64,000 bases of DNA, taken from Phycisphaerales bacterium. GTDB taxonomy: Bacteria; Planctomycetota; Phycisphaerae; Phycisphaerales; UBA1924. This document shows, piece by piece, positions 29,340 through 36,726 of this stretch. The stretch spans positions 186,001-250,000 of the forward strand of contig JAVJVK010000013.1 of assembly GCA_040221175.1 (NCBI GenBank), read 5' to 3'. A program made the translations under genes and the position numbers. The notes under the pieces are model-generated. The model was not told the DNA's origin, made no database searches, and saw only the letters and a program-made list of their open reading frames with translations. The first letter of the stretch is position 1; the number at the start of each line of letters is the position of its first letter.

Positions 29340-30166
29340 CGTCCGGCCCCGGGCACGATAAAGCCCATGCGAGCCGCGATGGAGCGAGCTTCCGCATCCG
29401 TCAACAGCCACTCTGCAAGATCGGCGCCCGAATCGCTGAACCACGCGACGTGATGGATCGTCGCGTCGCCCCGCGGCTGATCGAGGTAGCCCACGATGCG
29501 CACACGCGACGGGTCGGCATCGCTGCCGAACACGATTCCGAAGGATTGCTCCGGCGGCTGGCGCTGGGCGAAGAACGACACGCGTTCAACGATCATCTCG
29601 CCGCCGTCGAAGTTGCCCGATGCCAGCGACACCTCGCCCCACAGCCCGCTCTCGCGCAGCGATGCCCGCGTCCATCGGCCCAAGGCCGTTCGTTCCAGGG
29701 CGACGTGGACCGGAGCGCGGCGCATCGCCAGTTCGCGCCGGTCCAGCGTTGAGCGCTGTGCGACGACGACCGCCAGCGTGTTGCCAACCCACGCCGCCGT
29801 GCCCAGGGGTGTTCGCGTCAATCCATCGATCTGGTGCACGCTCTCGCTGAGGTAGGCATCCGCTTCGGCCCCGCGTTCCAGCCGCATCGCCAGCCATTCG
29901 GCCTGATCCATGCGAGCAGTCCGGGCCCCCTCGTACACCACCAGATCGATGCCGGGCCGGGCTCCCTCGTACAGCGGCTCGAGCCGGCGGACCAGCGCCG
30001 CCAGCACCGGATCAACGGCCACGCGAACCGGTTCGAGCCCCTCCACGGGAACAACCTGGCCCCGCCCCGAGGCGTCGGGCCAGCGGCTGACCGTTTCGGG
30101 CTTCATCGCGCAACCCACCAGGCCCAGAATCACGATCAGAAGAATGGAGCACACGACGCCTCGCAC
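29336..30166 (-). CDS. Molybdate/tungstate-type periplasmic solute-binding lipoprotein (ModA-like)
   Basis: 276 aa. Lipoprotein signal LLIVILGLVGC with Cys at about residue 20 (starts GTG 30166 or GTG 30154). The mature part has the periplasmic-binding-protein class II layout: PVRVAVDPVLAALVRRLEPL, EGARPGIDLVVYEGA, ADAYLSES, TPLGTAAWVGNTLAVVVAQ, and the hinge-and-C-lobe segments down to FSDSGADLAEWLLTDAEARS. That fits ModA/SfuA-like extracellular binding proteins. No permease or ATPase follows; instead a membrane glycosyltransferase is coupled to it, which is odd for a transporter component. Ligand unknown. Confidence 0.75.
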   Translation of the reverse strand: MRGVVCSILLIVILGLVGCAMKPETVSRWPDASGRGQVVPVEGLEPVRVAVDPVLAALVRRLEPLYEGARPGIDLVVYEGARTARMDQAEWLAMRLERGAEADAYLSESVHQIDGLTRTPLGTAAWVGNTLAVVVAQRSTLDRRELAMRRAPVHVALERTALGRWTRASLRESGLWGEVSLASGNFDGGEMIVERVSFFAQRQPPEQSFGIVFGSDADPSRVRIVGYLDQPRGDATIHHVAWFSDSGADLAEWLLTDAEARSIAARMGFIVPGAGR

Positions 30167-30308
30167 GGGCCATTCTTCGGGTTCTCGGGCCTCCCGGCTT
30201 TGTAATGGGTGCCCCGCACATGAAACCGGCGGGCCCGGCCGCCCAACAATGGGGTGTCCCCGGGGCCGCTCACGCGAACCCGCTTGCTTCCATCTCCTTG
30301 GAGCCGCC

Positions 30309-30800
30309 ATGCACGCCGCAGCATTCGCCGTGAACATCGGAAGCAACCGCACCGATCCGCCCGCCACCGATGGCGGGGCATACGTGGAGCCGCTTTCGAC
30401 CGAGGGCGACCGCCAATGGGCCCTCTGGACGCACCTGGCTCCGTTGCTGGCCGCCATCGTCACGTCAGGGGCCGTCGCGCCGCTGGCCATCGGCTGGGGG
30501 CTCTACGTCATGCACGTCCCGGGCAAGAACAAGCCCTTCCTGGCCGACCATGGCCGCGAGATGTTCAATTTCGCACTCAGCTACACGCTGTACTGGACGG
30601 TCGGCGCTATCGCCGTGGGCATCGTGACCTTCGGGGCCGGGCTGATCGTCTACATGCCGGCCCTGGTCGTCCTGGGCCTGGTGGGCACCATCCGGGCCAG
30701 CATCGCCGGCGCCAAGGGCCGCTACTACCGCTACCCCATGTGCTTCCGCTTCATGAAGGCCCCGGGCGAGCGTGATGCTCAATGGGCGCAGGCCGCATGA
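30309..30800 (+). CDS. DUF4870 domain membrane protein
   Basis: 163 aa. After a 40-residue hydrophilic start (DPPATDGGAYVEPLSTEGDR) come QWALWTHLAPLLAAI and three membrane helices. The pattern GKNKPFLADHGREMFNFALSY between helix 1 and 2 is the DUF4870 signature. The function of the family is unknown; it is common in Gram-negative and planctomycete genomes. TTGGAG lies about 6 nt before ATG 30309. It is 46 bp upstream of lptB but separated by a -10-like element. Confidence 0.85.
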   Translation: MHAAAFAVNIGSNRTDPPATDGGAYVEPLSTEGDRQWALWTHLAPLLAAIVTSGAVAPLAIGWGLYVMHVPGKNKPFLADHGREMFNFALSYTLYWTVGAIAVGIVTFGAGLIVYMPALVVLGLVGTIRASIAGAKGRYYRYPMCFRFMKAPGERDAQWAQAA

Positions 30801-30846
30801 GGAAGGACCGCCGGCCGACCGCGCCGCACGGCTAAACTCACCCGGC

Positions 30847-31653
30847 GTGCCCCTGCTCGAAGCAACCAACCTGCACAAGAGCTTCAACGGGCGCGAGGTC
30901 GTGCGCGGCGTCAGCTTTGCCGTCGGCCGGGCCGAGATCGTGGGCCTGCTGGGCCGAAACGGCGCCGGCAAGACCACCAGCTTCCGCATGACCATTGGCA
31001 TGCTCGCCGCCGACGAGGGCAGCGTCCACTTCGACGGCCAGGATGTCGCCCCCCTGCCGATGTACAAGCGGGCCCGCCTGGGCATGGGCTACCTCAGCCA
31101 AGAGCCCAGCGTCTTCCAGCGGCTGACGTGCGAGCAGAACCTGCTGGCCATCCTCGAGACGCTGCCCCTGTCCCGCAGCGAGCGCAAGCAGCGGGCGGGC
31201 GAGTTGCTCGACCGCTTCGGCCTGACCAAGAAGACCAAGGAGAAGGCTCGCACCTGCTCGGGCGGCGAGCGGCGCAAGCTCGAGATCGCTCGTGCCCTGG
31301 TCACCAGCCCCCGCATCATCATGCTCGACGAGCCCTTCAGCGGGGTCGACCCGATCGCCGTCGAGGACCTCCAGCAGGAGATCCGCACGCTCCGCGATGC
31401 CGGTATCGCGTGCCTGATCACCGATCACAACGTGCACCAGACCCTCAAAGTCTGCGACCGGGCCTACATCATCAACGACGGCAAGGTCTTCGCCGAGGGC
31501 GCCCCGGGCCCGCTCATCAAGAACGAACTGGTCCGCCAGACCTACCTTGGCGGGCTATTCCGCGGCGACGAGTTCGACACGCCCGACGCGCCGCCCTCGG
31601 TTCGCCGACGCGGGGGCGCCGGTGGGGCGGCCGTCAGGGGATCAACGCCGTGA
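30847..31653 (+). CDS. lptB: LPS export ABC transporter ATP-binding protein
   Basis: Cytoplasmic ATPase that drives LptB2FGC extraction of lipopolysaccharide from the inner membrane. 268 aa. Walker A GRNGAGKTTSFR, Q-loop YLSQEPSVFQRL, signature CSGGERRKLEIAR (C replaces the usual L), Walker B IIMLDEPFSGVDP and H-loop ITDHNVHQTL, which is the typical LptB sequence. The last 30 residues are a basic/Gly tail. Start GTG 30847: TAAACT at 30833-30838, 8 nt upstream, with no ribosome-binding site. The stop overlaps the next start (GTGA). The Lpt membrane subunits are not in the window. Confidence 0.92.
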   Translation: MPLLEATNLHKSFNGREVVRGVSFAVGRAEIVGLLGRNGAGKTTSFRMTIGMLAADEGSVHFDGQDVAPLPMYKRARLGMGYLSQEPSVFQRLTCEQNLLAILETLPLSRSERKQRAGELLDRFGLTKKTKEKARTCSGGERRKLEIARALVTSPRIIMLDEPFSGVDPIAVEDLQQEIRTLRDAGIACLITDHNVHQTLKVCDRAYIINDGKVFAEGAPGPLIKNELVRQTYLGGLFRGDEFDTPDAPPSVRRRGGAGGAAVRGSTP

Positions 31654-32039
31654 TCGTGCGCACGGCTGCGATCATCGCGTGCGCCGCCATTTCGGGCTGC
31701 ACGTCGCGCACCATCGTGGTGACCAGCGACCCTCCGGGCGCCCTGGTCACGCTCAACGGCGTGGAGGTCGGCGCAACGCCCGTGGAAGTAGGCTTCCGCT
31801 ACTACGGCCAGTACGACCTGCGCATGCGCAAGGAGGGCTACCAGCCCCTCACCGCCGCTCCCTGGGCCAATGCGCCGTGGTATGAATACCCGCCCATCGA
31901 CTTCCTGCTGCTGCCATTCCCCCTCGAGACACGGGTCAAGTGGCACTATCAACTCGAGCCCACGTCCGTGGAACAGGACGCTTCCGACGCACTCATCGAG
32001 CGCGGCCAGCAGATGCGGCGAGCCATGACGCCAGGCTGA
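31650..32039 (+). CDS. PEGA-domain lipoprotein
   Basis: 129 aa. Start GTG 31650 overlaps the lptB stop (GTGA). Lipoprotein signal with CAAISGC, Cys about residue 17. Then a PEGA domain: TSRTIVVTSDPPGALVTLNG, GATPVEVGFRYYGQYDLRMRK and GYQPL. C-terminal WANAPWYEYPPIDFLLLPFP is a conserved-looking extension. PEGA domains are beta-rich surface or periplasmic modules without known activity. The coupling to lptB suggests an outer-membrane or periplasmic partner in envelope assembly (inference). Confidence 0.85.
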   Translation: MIVRTAAIIACAAISGCTSRTIVVTSDPPGALVTLNGVEVGATPVEVGFRYYGQYDLRMRKEGYQPLTAAPWANAPWYEYPPIDFLLLPFPLETRVKWHYQLEPTSVEQDASDALIERGQQMRRAMTPG

Positions 32040-32060
32040 GCGCCGCGGCGATCGCACGTC

Positions 32061-32573
32061 CTAATCCAGGTGCAGCGGGCCGATGTTCGAGGCCCGCGTG
32101 GGCGTCGGGGCCTCACCGTTCAGGCGCGCCGCGATCACCCGACCGATATACAGCTCGTGATCGGCGTCCATGTCTACATGCCGGACAACCTCGCAGTCGA
32201 ATGCGAGCACGCTCGATTCCAGGATCGGAGCGCCCGACTCGAGCGTAAGGACCGCCACCGCATCGAACGGGTCGTGGTATTCCTCAGCCGATGGAAATCG
32301 CTCGAAGCGACGCCGCATGGCTCGATCGCTCGGCGAGACGCTGCACACGGCAAACGCGCGCGAATCGCGGATGAGCGGTTCGATGCGGTGCCCCCGCCGC
32401 ACCGGCACGCAGATCAGCATGGGCTCGGTCGCGCACAGGTGGACGCCCAGCGCCAGCACGCCCGCACGATCGCTGTCGTGGCGAGCCGAAAGCAGGAACA
32501 GCCCGGTTGGCAGGCGGTCGCACGCCTCGGCAATAAGCCGCTCCTGGGCGGGATCGAGGTTGGTTTCGGTCAC
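32061..32573 (-). CDS. Flavin reductase-like (FMN-binding split barrel) protein
   Basis: 170 aa. The reading LPTGLFLLSARHDSDRAGVLALGVHLCATEPMLICVPVRRGHRIEPLIRDSRAFAVCSV follows the flavin-reductase-like domain (RutF/HpaC type) in which FMN is bound between two monomers. The later segment has DPFDAVAVLT and SSVLAFDCEVVRHVDMDADH, matching the usual second half. GTG 32573 is favoured by GGGAG 6 nt upstream. It probably reduces or carries flavin for an oxygenase that is not in the window, so the physiological partner is unknown. It converges on the PEGA gene, with 21 bp between stops. Confidence 0.8.
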   Translation of the reverse strand: MTETNLDPAQERLIAEACDRLPTGLFLLSARHDSDRAGVLALGVHLCATEPMLICVPVRRGHRIEPLIRDSRAFAVCSVSPSDRAMRRRFERFPSAEEYHDPFDAVAVLTLESGAPILESSVLAFDCEVVRHVDMDADHELYIGRVIAARLNGEAPTPTRASNIGPLHLD

Positions 32574-32729
32574 GCGAGCTCCCGGAGTAGGGCCAAGAAC
32601 CCGAGTGTACGGATACGGGGGAACTGCGGATGCAGGGGCCACAAATATGAACACAACCCGATCAGATTAGCATCATTCGGATGTTGGCTGGACAGAAATG
32701 CAAAGTTTCGCCGAAATCGGGGGCAGAAA

Positions 32730-32754
32730 GTGTTGCATTGTGGGGCAAAGTGGG
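32730..32754 (+). promoter_or_regulatory. MraZ-type operator: 10-bp-spaced GTGGG repeats
   Basis: GTGTT (32730-32734), GTGGG (32740-32744) and GTGGG (32750-32754) recur exactly every 10 bp, one helical turn. Enterobacterial MraZ is known to bind TGGG-type direct repeats with 5-nt spacers ahead of its own gene, so this is a likely autoregulatory operator. It overlaps the -35 and spacer of the promoter, as expected for repression. Confidence 0.75.
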
Positions 32755-32761
32755 TCATAAT
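32733..32761 (+). promoter_or_regulatory. mraZ promoter
   Basis: TTGCAT (32733-32738), 17-nt spacer, CATAAT (32756-32761): near-consensus sigma-70 spacing. Predicted start is about 32768, giving a leader of about 27 nt to ATG 32795 and no Shine-Dalgarno. Confidence 0.75.
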
Positions 32762-32794
32762 CCCACGCAATGCCCCTCGTGAGTGCCCAGCCCG

Positions 32795-33238
32795 ATGCTC
32801 TTCACCGGACATGCCGAGCACAGCATCGACGCCAAGCTGCGTCTGTCGCTGCCCAAGAAGCATCGGGCCCAGTGGGACCCCGACGAGCAGGGCGACCAGT
32901 GGTACTGCGTGCCCTGGCCCAACGGCATCCTGCGGCTCTACCCGGCCAAGACGTTCCAGCGGCTGGCCGAGCAGAGCGCCGAGAGCCTGACACCCAACGA
33001 GGACGAGAGCGAACTCGAGGCCACGCTGTATGGCCTGGCCGAGATGCTCACGGTCGATGCCCAAGGGCGGATCATGCTGCCCAAGGAGCACCTGGAAATG
33101 ACCGGTCTCGGGCGTGCGGTGGTGGTCGTGGGCGTGCGCAACCGGCTGGAGATCCACGACCAGGACGGCTGGCAAGCGGATCGAGCAAGGCGCTTCGCCG
33201 ACTTGCCCAACCTGGTCCGAAAGGTCGATTCGAAATGA
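32795..33238 (+). CDS. mraZ: Transcriptional regulator MraZ
   Basis: 147 aa. Two AbrB-like SpoVT/MraZ domains: MLFTGHAEHSIDAKLRLSLP with KKHR and a C-terminal LTVDAQGRIMLPKEHLEMTG. MraZ forms ring-shaped oligomers and represses the dcw operon in enterobacteria. It is usually followed at once by rsmH (mraW); here rsmH is missing and the next gene is a NUDIX hydrolase 446 bp away, so mraZ is separated from a dcw cluster. GTG 32783 is an alternative start. Promoter and GTGGG repeats lie directly upstream. Confidence 0.92.
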   Translation: MLFTGHAEHSIDAKLRLSLPKKHRAQWDPDEQGDQWYCVPWPNGILRLYPAKTFQRLAEQSAESLTPNEDESELEATLYGLAEMLTVDAQGRIMLPKEHLEMTGLGRAVVVVGVRNRLEIHDQDGWQADRARRFADLPNLVRKVDSK

Positions 33239-33684
33239 TGCAGGAGATTCCTGAATCCCTGGATCAACAGGCGATGACGGGGCGCCAGGCGGCAGGACGC
33301 TGCCGACCCCGCATGGATACCGGCGTCCGCTGGACGGATGCCACCGGCTGTCGGAGAGAGAGGGGTGCTGGCCTCGGCTGACACCCTGGGGCTCGGGTCG
33401 TTCTGACGGACGGCTCGACGCGTTCTCGAGGGGGCCCGCAGGGTCGCGGGCTACACACGCGGTTGTGCGAGGGGCTCAAGGACGAGCCCCGGCGTGCCCC
33501 CCTCGAGCAAGCATCTCGTCCTCCTCTCGTGGGGCCCCCGAGGCGATCTCGGCGGCCCATCTGAACACCACCGGCTCCGCGGCAGTTCCCACCACCACCA
33601 TTTGCTGCGAGCCACTTGATCCGCCCCGGCACCACCCGGGGCGGATCTCTTTTGTCCGCCGCGTGCCCCTAGCCTCGCTTCCCC
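33239..33684 (+). other. 446-bp non-coding stretch after mraZ with strong secondary structure; candidate RNA or leader
   Basis: No convincing gene. A short overlapping frame begins ATGA at the mraZ stop (33235-33381, 48 aa), with composition unlike a real protein. The plus strand can form CGTCC/GGACG (33324-33336), an 11-bp CTCGAGGGGGC stem (33425-33435 with 33497-33507) that closes over hairpins at 33435-33450 (CCCGC/GCGGG), 33454-33467 (CACA/TGTG) and 33471-33490 (GGGGCTC/GAGCCCC), and it ends at a terminator (33618-33655). I looked for tmRNA, RNase P and SRP RNA core motifs and did not find them. Confidence 0.5.
33618..33655 (+). terminator. Rho-independent terminator
   Basis: GATCCGCCCCGG (33618-33629) pairs perfectly with CCGGGGCGGATC (33636-33647) over a 6-nt loop, followed by TCTTTTG. 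It would end a transcript coming from the mraZ side about 400 nt after the mraZ stop. Confidence 0.8.
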
Positions 33685-34242
33685 ATGAGCCAACCTTCCG
33701 AATTGCCCTACAAGCTCGCTTGCCTGTGCGACCTGCGCGACAGCCAAGGCCGAATCCTCCTGATCGAGCGCCGCAAGGCGCCCAACCTGGGCCTTTGCTC
33801 GCCCATCGGCGGCAAGCTCGACACGGCGGCGGGCGAATCACCCCATCAGTGCGCCCAGCGCGAGATTCATGAGGAGGCGGGCATCGAGGTGCCGGTCGAG
33901 CGCCTCCACCTCATGGGCCTTGTCAGCGAACGCGCCTTCGAGGGCAAGGGCCACTGGCTCATGTTCTACTTCCGCGTACTCGGCCCGGTGGAGGTGCCCG
34001 AACGGGAGATCCCTGAGGGTCGGCTTCGGTGGTTCGAGCCCGGCAAGGTCGCGGCATTGCCGCTGCCCGAGACCGATCGGAGCGTGATCTGGCCGCTGGT
34101 CGACCGCCACGACCATGACGACTTCTCCAGGGTCGATGCCGACCGGCCGGGCTTGCCGGGGCTGTTTGCCGTCCACATCGATTGCCGGGGAGATCGCCTG
34201 GAGTGGACCGTGGAACAAACCGGTCGGGGTTCCCAAACGTAA
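33685..34242 (+). CDS. NUDIX hydrolase
   Basis: 185 aa. NUDIX box in residues about 50-78: GGKLDTAAGESPHQCAQREI then HEEAGIEV, with the RExxEExG core. The distance from the first Gly to the Glu is two residues longer than the x5 consensus. NUDIX enzymes cleave nucleoside diphosphate-X bonds (housecleaning or NTP sanitising); the substrate here is unknown, though the SPIGGKLD opening resembles 8-oxo-dGTP/ADP-sugar type members. TAGCCT at 33670-33675 lies 9 nt before the ATG. A GGGGACC/GGTCCCC hairpin (34243-34263) directly follows the stop. Confidence 0.9.
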   Translation: MSQPSELPYKLACLCDLRDSQGRILLIERRKAPNLGLCSPIGGKLDTAAGESPHQCAQREIHEEAGIEVPVERLHLMGLVSERAFEGKGHWLMFYFRVLGPVEVPEREIPEGRLRWFEPGKVAALPLPETDRSVIWPLVDRHDHDDFSRVDADRPGLPGLFAVHIDCRGDRLEWTVEQTGRGSQT

Positions 34243-34283
34243 GGGGACCGGGGCACGGTCCCCGCCGCAATATACTTGTTCGC

Positions 34284-36104
34284 ATGACCCATTTGCCCAT
34301 GACAACCAGTGGCCGGCCCTGGCGAGCCATGCGCCTGGCGTTGGTTTCTCTCCTGGCCTTGGCGCTCGTGGCGGTCGAGGTGGGGCTGGCCCAGGAAGGC
34401 GGTCAGGCCTCCGCCCAATCCGCGCCGATCTCGTCGGTACCCGCGTCGAGGCAGGCCCAGGAAGTCGTGGTGCTGCCGATCCGCACCGCCATCGACCGGT
34501 TCACGATGAAGGGGCTCGAGCAGCGGCTGGAGCGAGCACAGGAAGATGGCGCCCAGGCCGTCGTCATCGAACTGGACACGCCCGGCGGCGAGGTCGGAGC
34601 CGTGCTCGAGATCAGCGATCTGCTCAAGACCAGCCAAGTTCCCACGATCGTGGCCTGGGTCAACAACACGGCGTTCAGCGGCGGGGCGATCATCGCCATG
34701 GCCTGCGACGACATCGTGACAAACGATCCGGGCACGCTGGGCGATGCCATCCCGATCCAGGTGTCCCAACTCATGGGCATCCAGCAATTGTCCGAGGAAG
34801 AACGGCAGAAGATCCTGGCGCCCTTGCTCGTCGACCTGGTCGATTCGGCTCGACGGAATGGGTACGACGAGAAACTCGTGCAGGGCTTCGTCTCGCTGGG
34901 CGTCGAGCTCTGGATGATCGAGCGGACCCGACCGGGGCCGGAAGGCCAGCCCGTTGGCGAGCGCATGTTCATCGACCTTGCCGAGTATCGCATGCTCTTT
35001 GGCGAGCCACCGGAGGCGCGATCGTCTGAAATCCCTTCGGCGGGCACCGGACAGGCGACGTCCCAGCCCGAGGCGACCGACGCCGATCAGGCCGACCCGA
35101 GCGATCCCACGGCATTCCGGCCGGCGGCGCCGCGCCTGGCCGACCTGGACGCCCAGCAGGAACTCAGCCGAGGCCTTGCCGTGCCGACGACGCGGGCGTC
35201 GCTCAGCGAAGGCGACCGTGGGGGGTGGCAGGTGGTGGCGTACGTGACCGATGGCAAGGCGCCGGTGACCATGACCGCCGAGCAACTGGTGCGATACGGC
35301 GTTGCCAATCGCGTCGTGACGAACGATGAACAGCTCAAGGCGTTCTTCGGCGCCACGTCGCTGGAGCGATACGAAGAGAACTTCTGGTTCGTGGTCGCAC
35401 GGTTCATGTCCAACCCGCTCATTCGCGGCCTGCTGCTCGTGTGCGTCATCGTGGGCTTCTTCGTCGAGATGGCCAGCCCGGGGCTGGGCGTGTTCGGCGC
35501 GATCGGCATGCTGGCGCTCGTGGGCCTGCTGGCGCCGGCCGCCATGGTGGGCATGGCCGGCTGGTGGGAGTTCGTAGCGCTGGGGCTGGGCGCGCTGCTC
35601 GTGCTCGTTGAGGTATTCGTGGTTCCGGGGCTCGGCGTGCCGGGCGTGATCGGCGCGGTGCTCGTGTTCCTTGGCCTGCTGGGCACGTTCACCGGCGGCA
35701 ATGGCTTCCAGACCCAGGGCGAACTGCTGACCGGCGTGGTCGTCCTGCTGCTCTCGCTGGCGACGGCGGGCGTCATCATCTTCCTGATCGCCAAGAACCT
35801 GGGCAGCATTCCCGGGCTGAATCGCTTGATACTCAAGAGCGTGCCGTCCGATGGCGACGACGACCAGCCCTCGTTCTTCGATGCGATGTCGACCGGTACG
35901 ACCCGCGTACGGCTCGAAGTTGGAACGGTGGGCGAAGCGGTGGGGGTGCTGCGGCCCTCGGGCCGGGCCCGCTTTGGCGAAGATCTGGTCGACGTTGTCT
36001 CGGTGGGACCGATCATCGAAAGCGGGCAGCCCGTGCGTATCGTGGAAGCCACGGCCTTCAGCGTCGTGGTCGAGCGGGCCGACGACGCCCGGGAGGGCGG
36101 CTGA
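34284..36104 (+). CDS. ClpP-class membrane serine protease / NfeD1-type protein
   Basis: 606 aa. Signal or first membrane helix at about 14-36, then a ClpP/crotonase-fold domain (about 58-200) with ELDTPGGEVGAVLEISDLLK and VNNTAFSGGAIIAMACDD, the Ser in FSGG being the expected nucleophile. I cannot place the general-base lysine of archaeal NfeD proteases confidently; the aligned position looks like Val or Asp. A long hydrophilic insert (about 225-305) is followed by four or five membrane helices (about 370-525) and a C-terminal OB-fold NfeD domain. TATACT at 34271-34276 lies 7 nt before ATG 34284, probably leaderless. Partner of FloA in stomatin/flotillin operons. Confidence 0.88.
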   Translation: MTHLPMTTSGRPWRAMRLALVSLLALALVAVEVGLAQEGGQASAQSAPISSVPASRQAQEVVVLPIRTAIDRFTMKGLEQRLERAQEDGAQAVVIELDTPGGEVGAVLEISDLLKTSQVPTIVAWVNNTAFSGGAIIAMACDDIVTNDPGTLGDAIPIQVSQLMGIQQLSEEERQKILAPLLVDLVDSARRNGYDEKLVQGFVSLGVELWMIERTRPGPEGQPVGERMFIDLAEYRMLFGEPPEARSSEIPSAGTGQATSQPEATDADQADPSDPTAFRPAAPRLADLDAQQELSRGLAVPTTRASLSEGDRGGWQVVAYVTDGKAPVTMTAEQLVRYGVANRVVTNDEQLKAFFGATSLERYEENFWFVVARFMSNPLIRGLLLVCVIVGFFVEMASPGLGVFGAIGMLALVGLLAPAAMVGMAGWWEFVALGLGALLVLVEVFVVPGLGVPGVIGAVLVFLGLLGTFTGGNGFQTQGELLTGVVVLLLSLATAGVIIFLIAKNLGSIPGLNRLILKSVPSDGDDDQPSFFDAMSTGTTRVRLEVGTVGEAVGVLRPSGRARFGEDLVDVVSVGPIIESGQPVRIVEATAFSVVVERADDAREGG

Positions 36105-36598
36105 TGGATCCACTGCTGGTGTGGGGGCTGTTGTTGCTCGCCTCGGCGGCCTTCCTCGGGCTGCTGGAACTGTTCGTTCCCAGCGCGGGCATCATCGGCA
36201 TCGTGGCGCTGGTGGTGGCCATCGCCGGCGTGGTCTGCCTGTGGAGCTATGAGACGGCCTGGGGCGTCACCGGCATGCTGGCGGTCATCGTCATCGCGCC
36301 AACGGCCACGTACTTTGGCTTCAAGGTGCTGCCCTACACGCCCATCGGCAAGGGCCTGATCCTGAGCAATCCCGAGCCCGACGATCCGGCATCGAACCCC
36401 TCCAATGCCGCACACGCGGTGCGAATCGCGCTGGTCGGGCAGGAGGGCGAAGCCCAGACCGATCTCAGGCCCATTGGCGTGGTGAAGATCGAGGGCCAGC
36501 GGCACGACGCGGTGGCCGAGAGCGGATACATCGCACGAGGCTCGTCGGTCCGCGTGGTGTCGGCCGACGGGATCCAACTGAAAGTTCGCCAGATCTAG
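36104..36598 (+). CDS. Short NfeD-family membrane protein
   Basis: 164 aa. Three hydrophobic segments (about residues 5-75: LLVWGLLLLASAAFLGLLEL, GIIGIVALVVAIAGVVCLW) followed by an OB-fold NfeD domain (RIALVGQEGEAQTDLRPIGV, VRVVSADGIQLKVRQI). It corresponds to the short NfeD proteins that bind flotillin/stomatin oligomers. The start overlaps the previous stop by one base (TGATG). It is 128 bp upstream of floA, which has its own promoter. Confidence 0.9.
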   Translation: MDPLLVWGLLLLASAAFLGLLELFVPSAGIIGIVALVVAIAGVVCLWSYETAWGVTGMLAVIVIAPTATYFGFKVLPYTPIGKGLILSNPEPDDPASNPSNAAHAVRIALVGQEGEAQTDLRPIGVVKIEGQRHDAVAESGYIARGSSVRVVSADGIQLKVRQI

Positions 36599-36654
36599 GG
36601 ATAAGGATCAGCCAGCGTCGCGAGTGGGGAGGACCCCGCCGATTGCGGACGGGC

Positions 36655-36682
36655 TTGCAGGCCCGCGCCGTGGGCTTATAGT
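36655..36682 (+). promoter_or_regulatory. Internal promoter for floA
   Basis: TTGCAG (36655-36660), 16-nt spacer, TATAGT (36677-36682), followed after about 30 nt by AGGAGG (36713-36718) and ATG 36727. This would let floA be expressed without the two NfeD genes. Confidence 0.6.
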
Positions 36683-36726
36683 CCGCCTCAGCCACGGACC
36701 GAGCACGGTTCCAGGAGGTTTCAGGA

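Noticed and set aside
33235-33381. Remnant of rsmH (mraW) after mraZ
   Set aside because: A 48-codon frame starts at ATGA as rsmH often does and contains GVRWTDATG, but the rest does not resemble RsmH and the match is too short to support.
34243-34263. Rho-independent terminator after the NUDIX gene
   Set aside because: GGGGACC/GGTCCCC is a good hairpin but no T run follows and the next promoter element begins at once; I would not call it a terminator.
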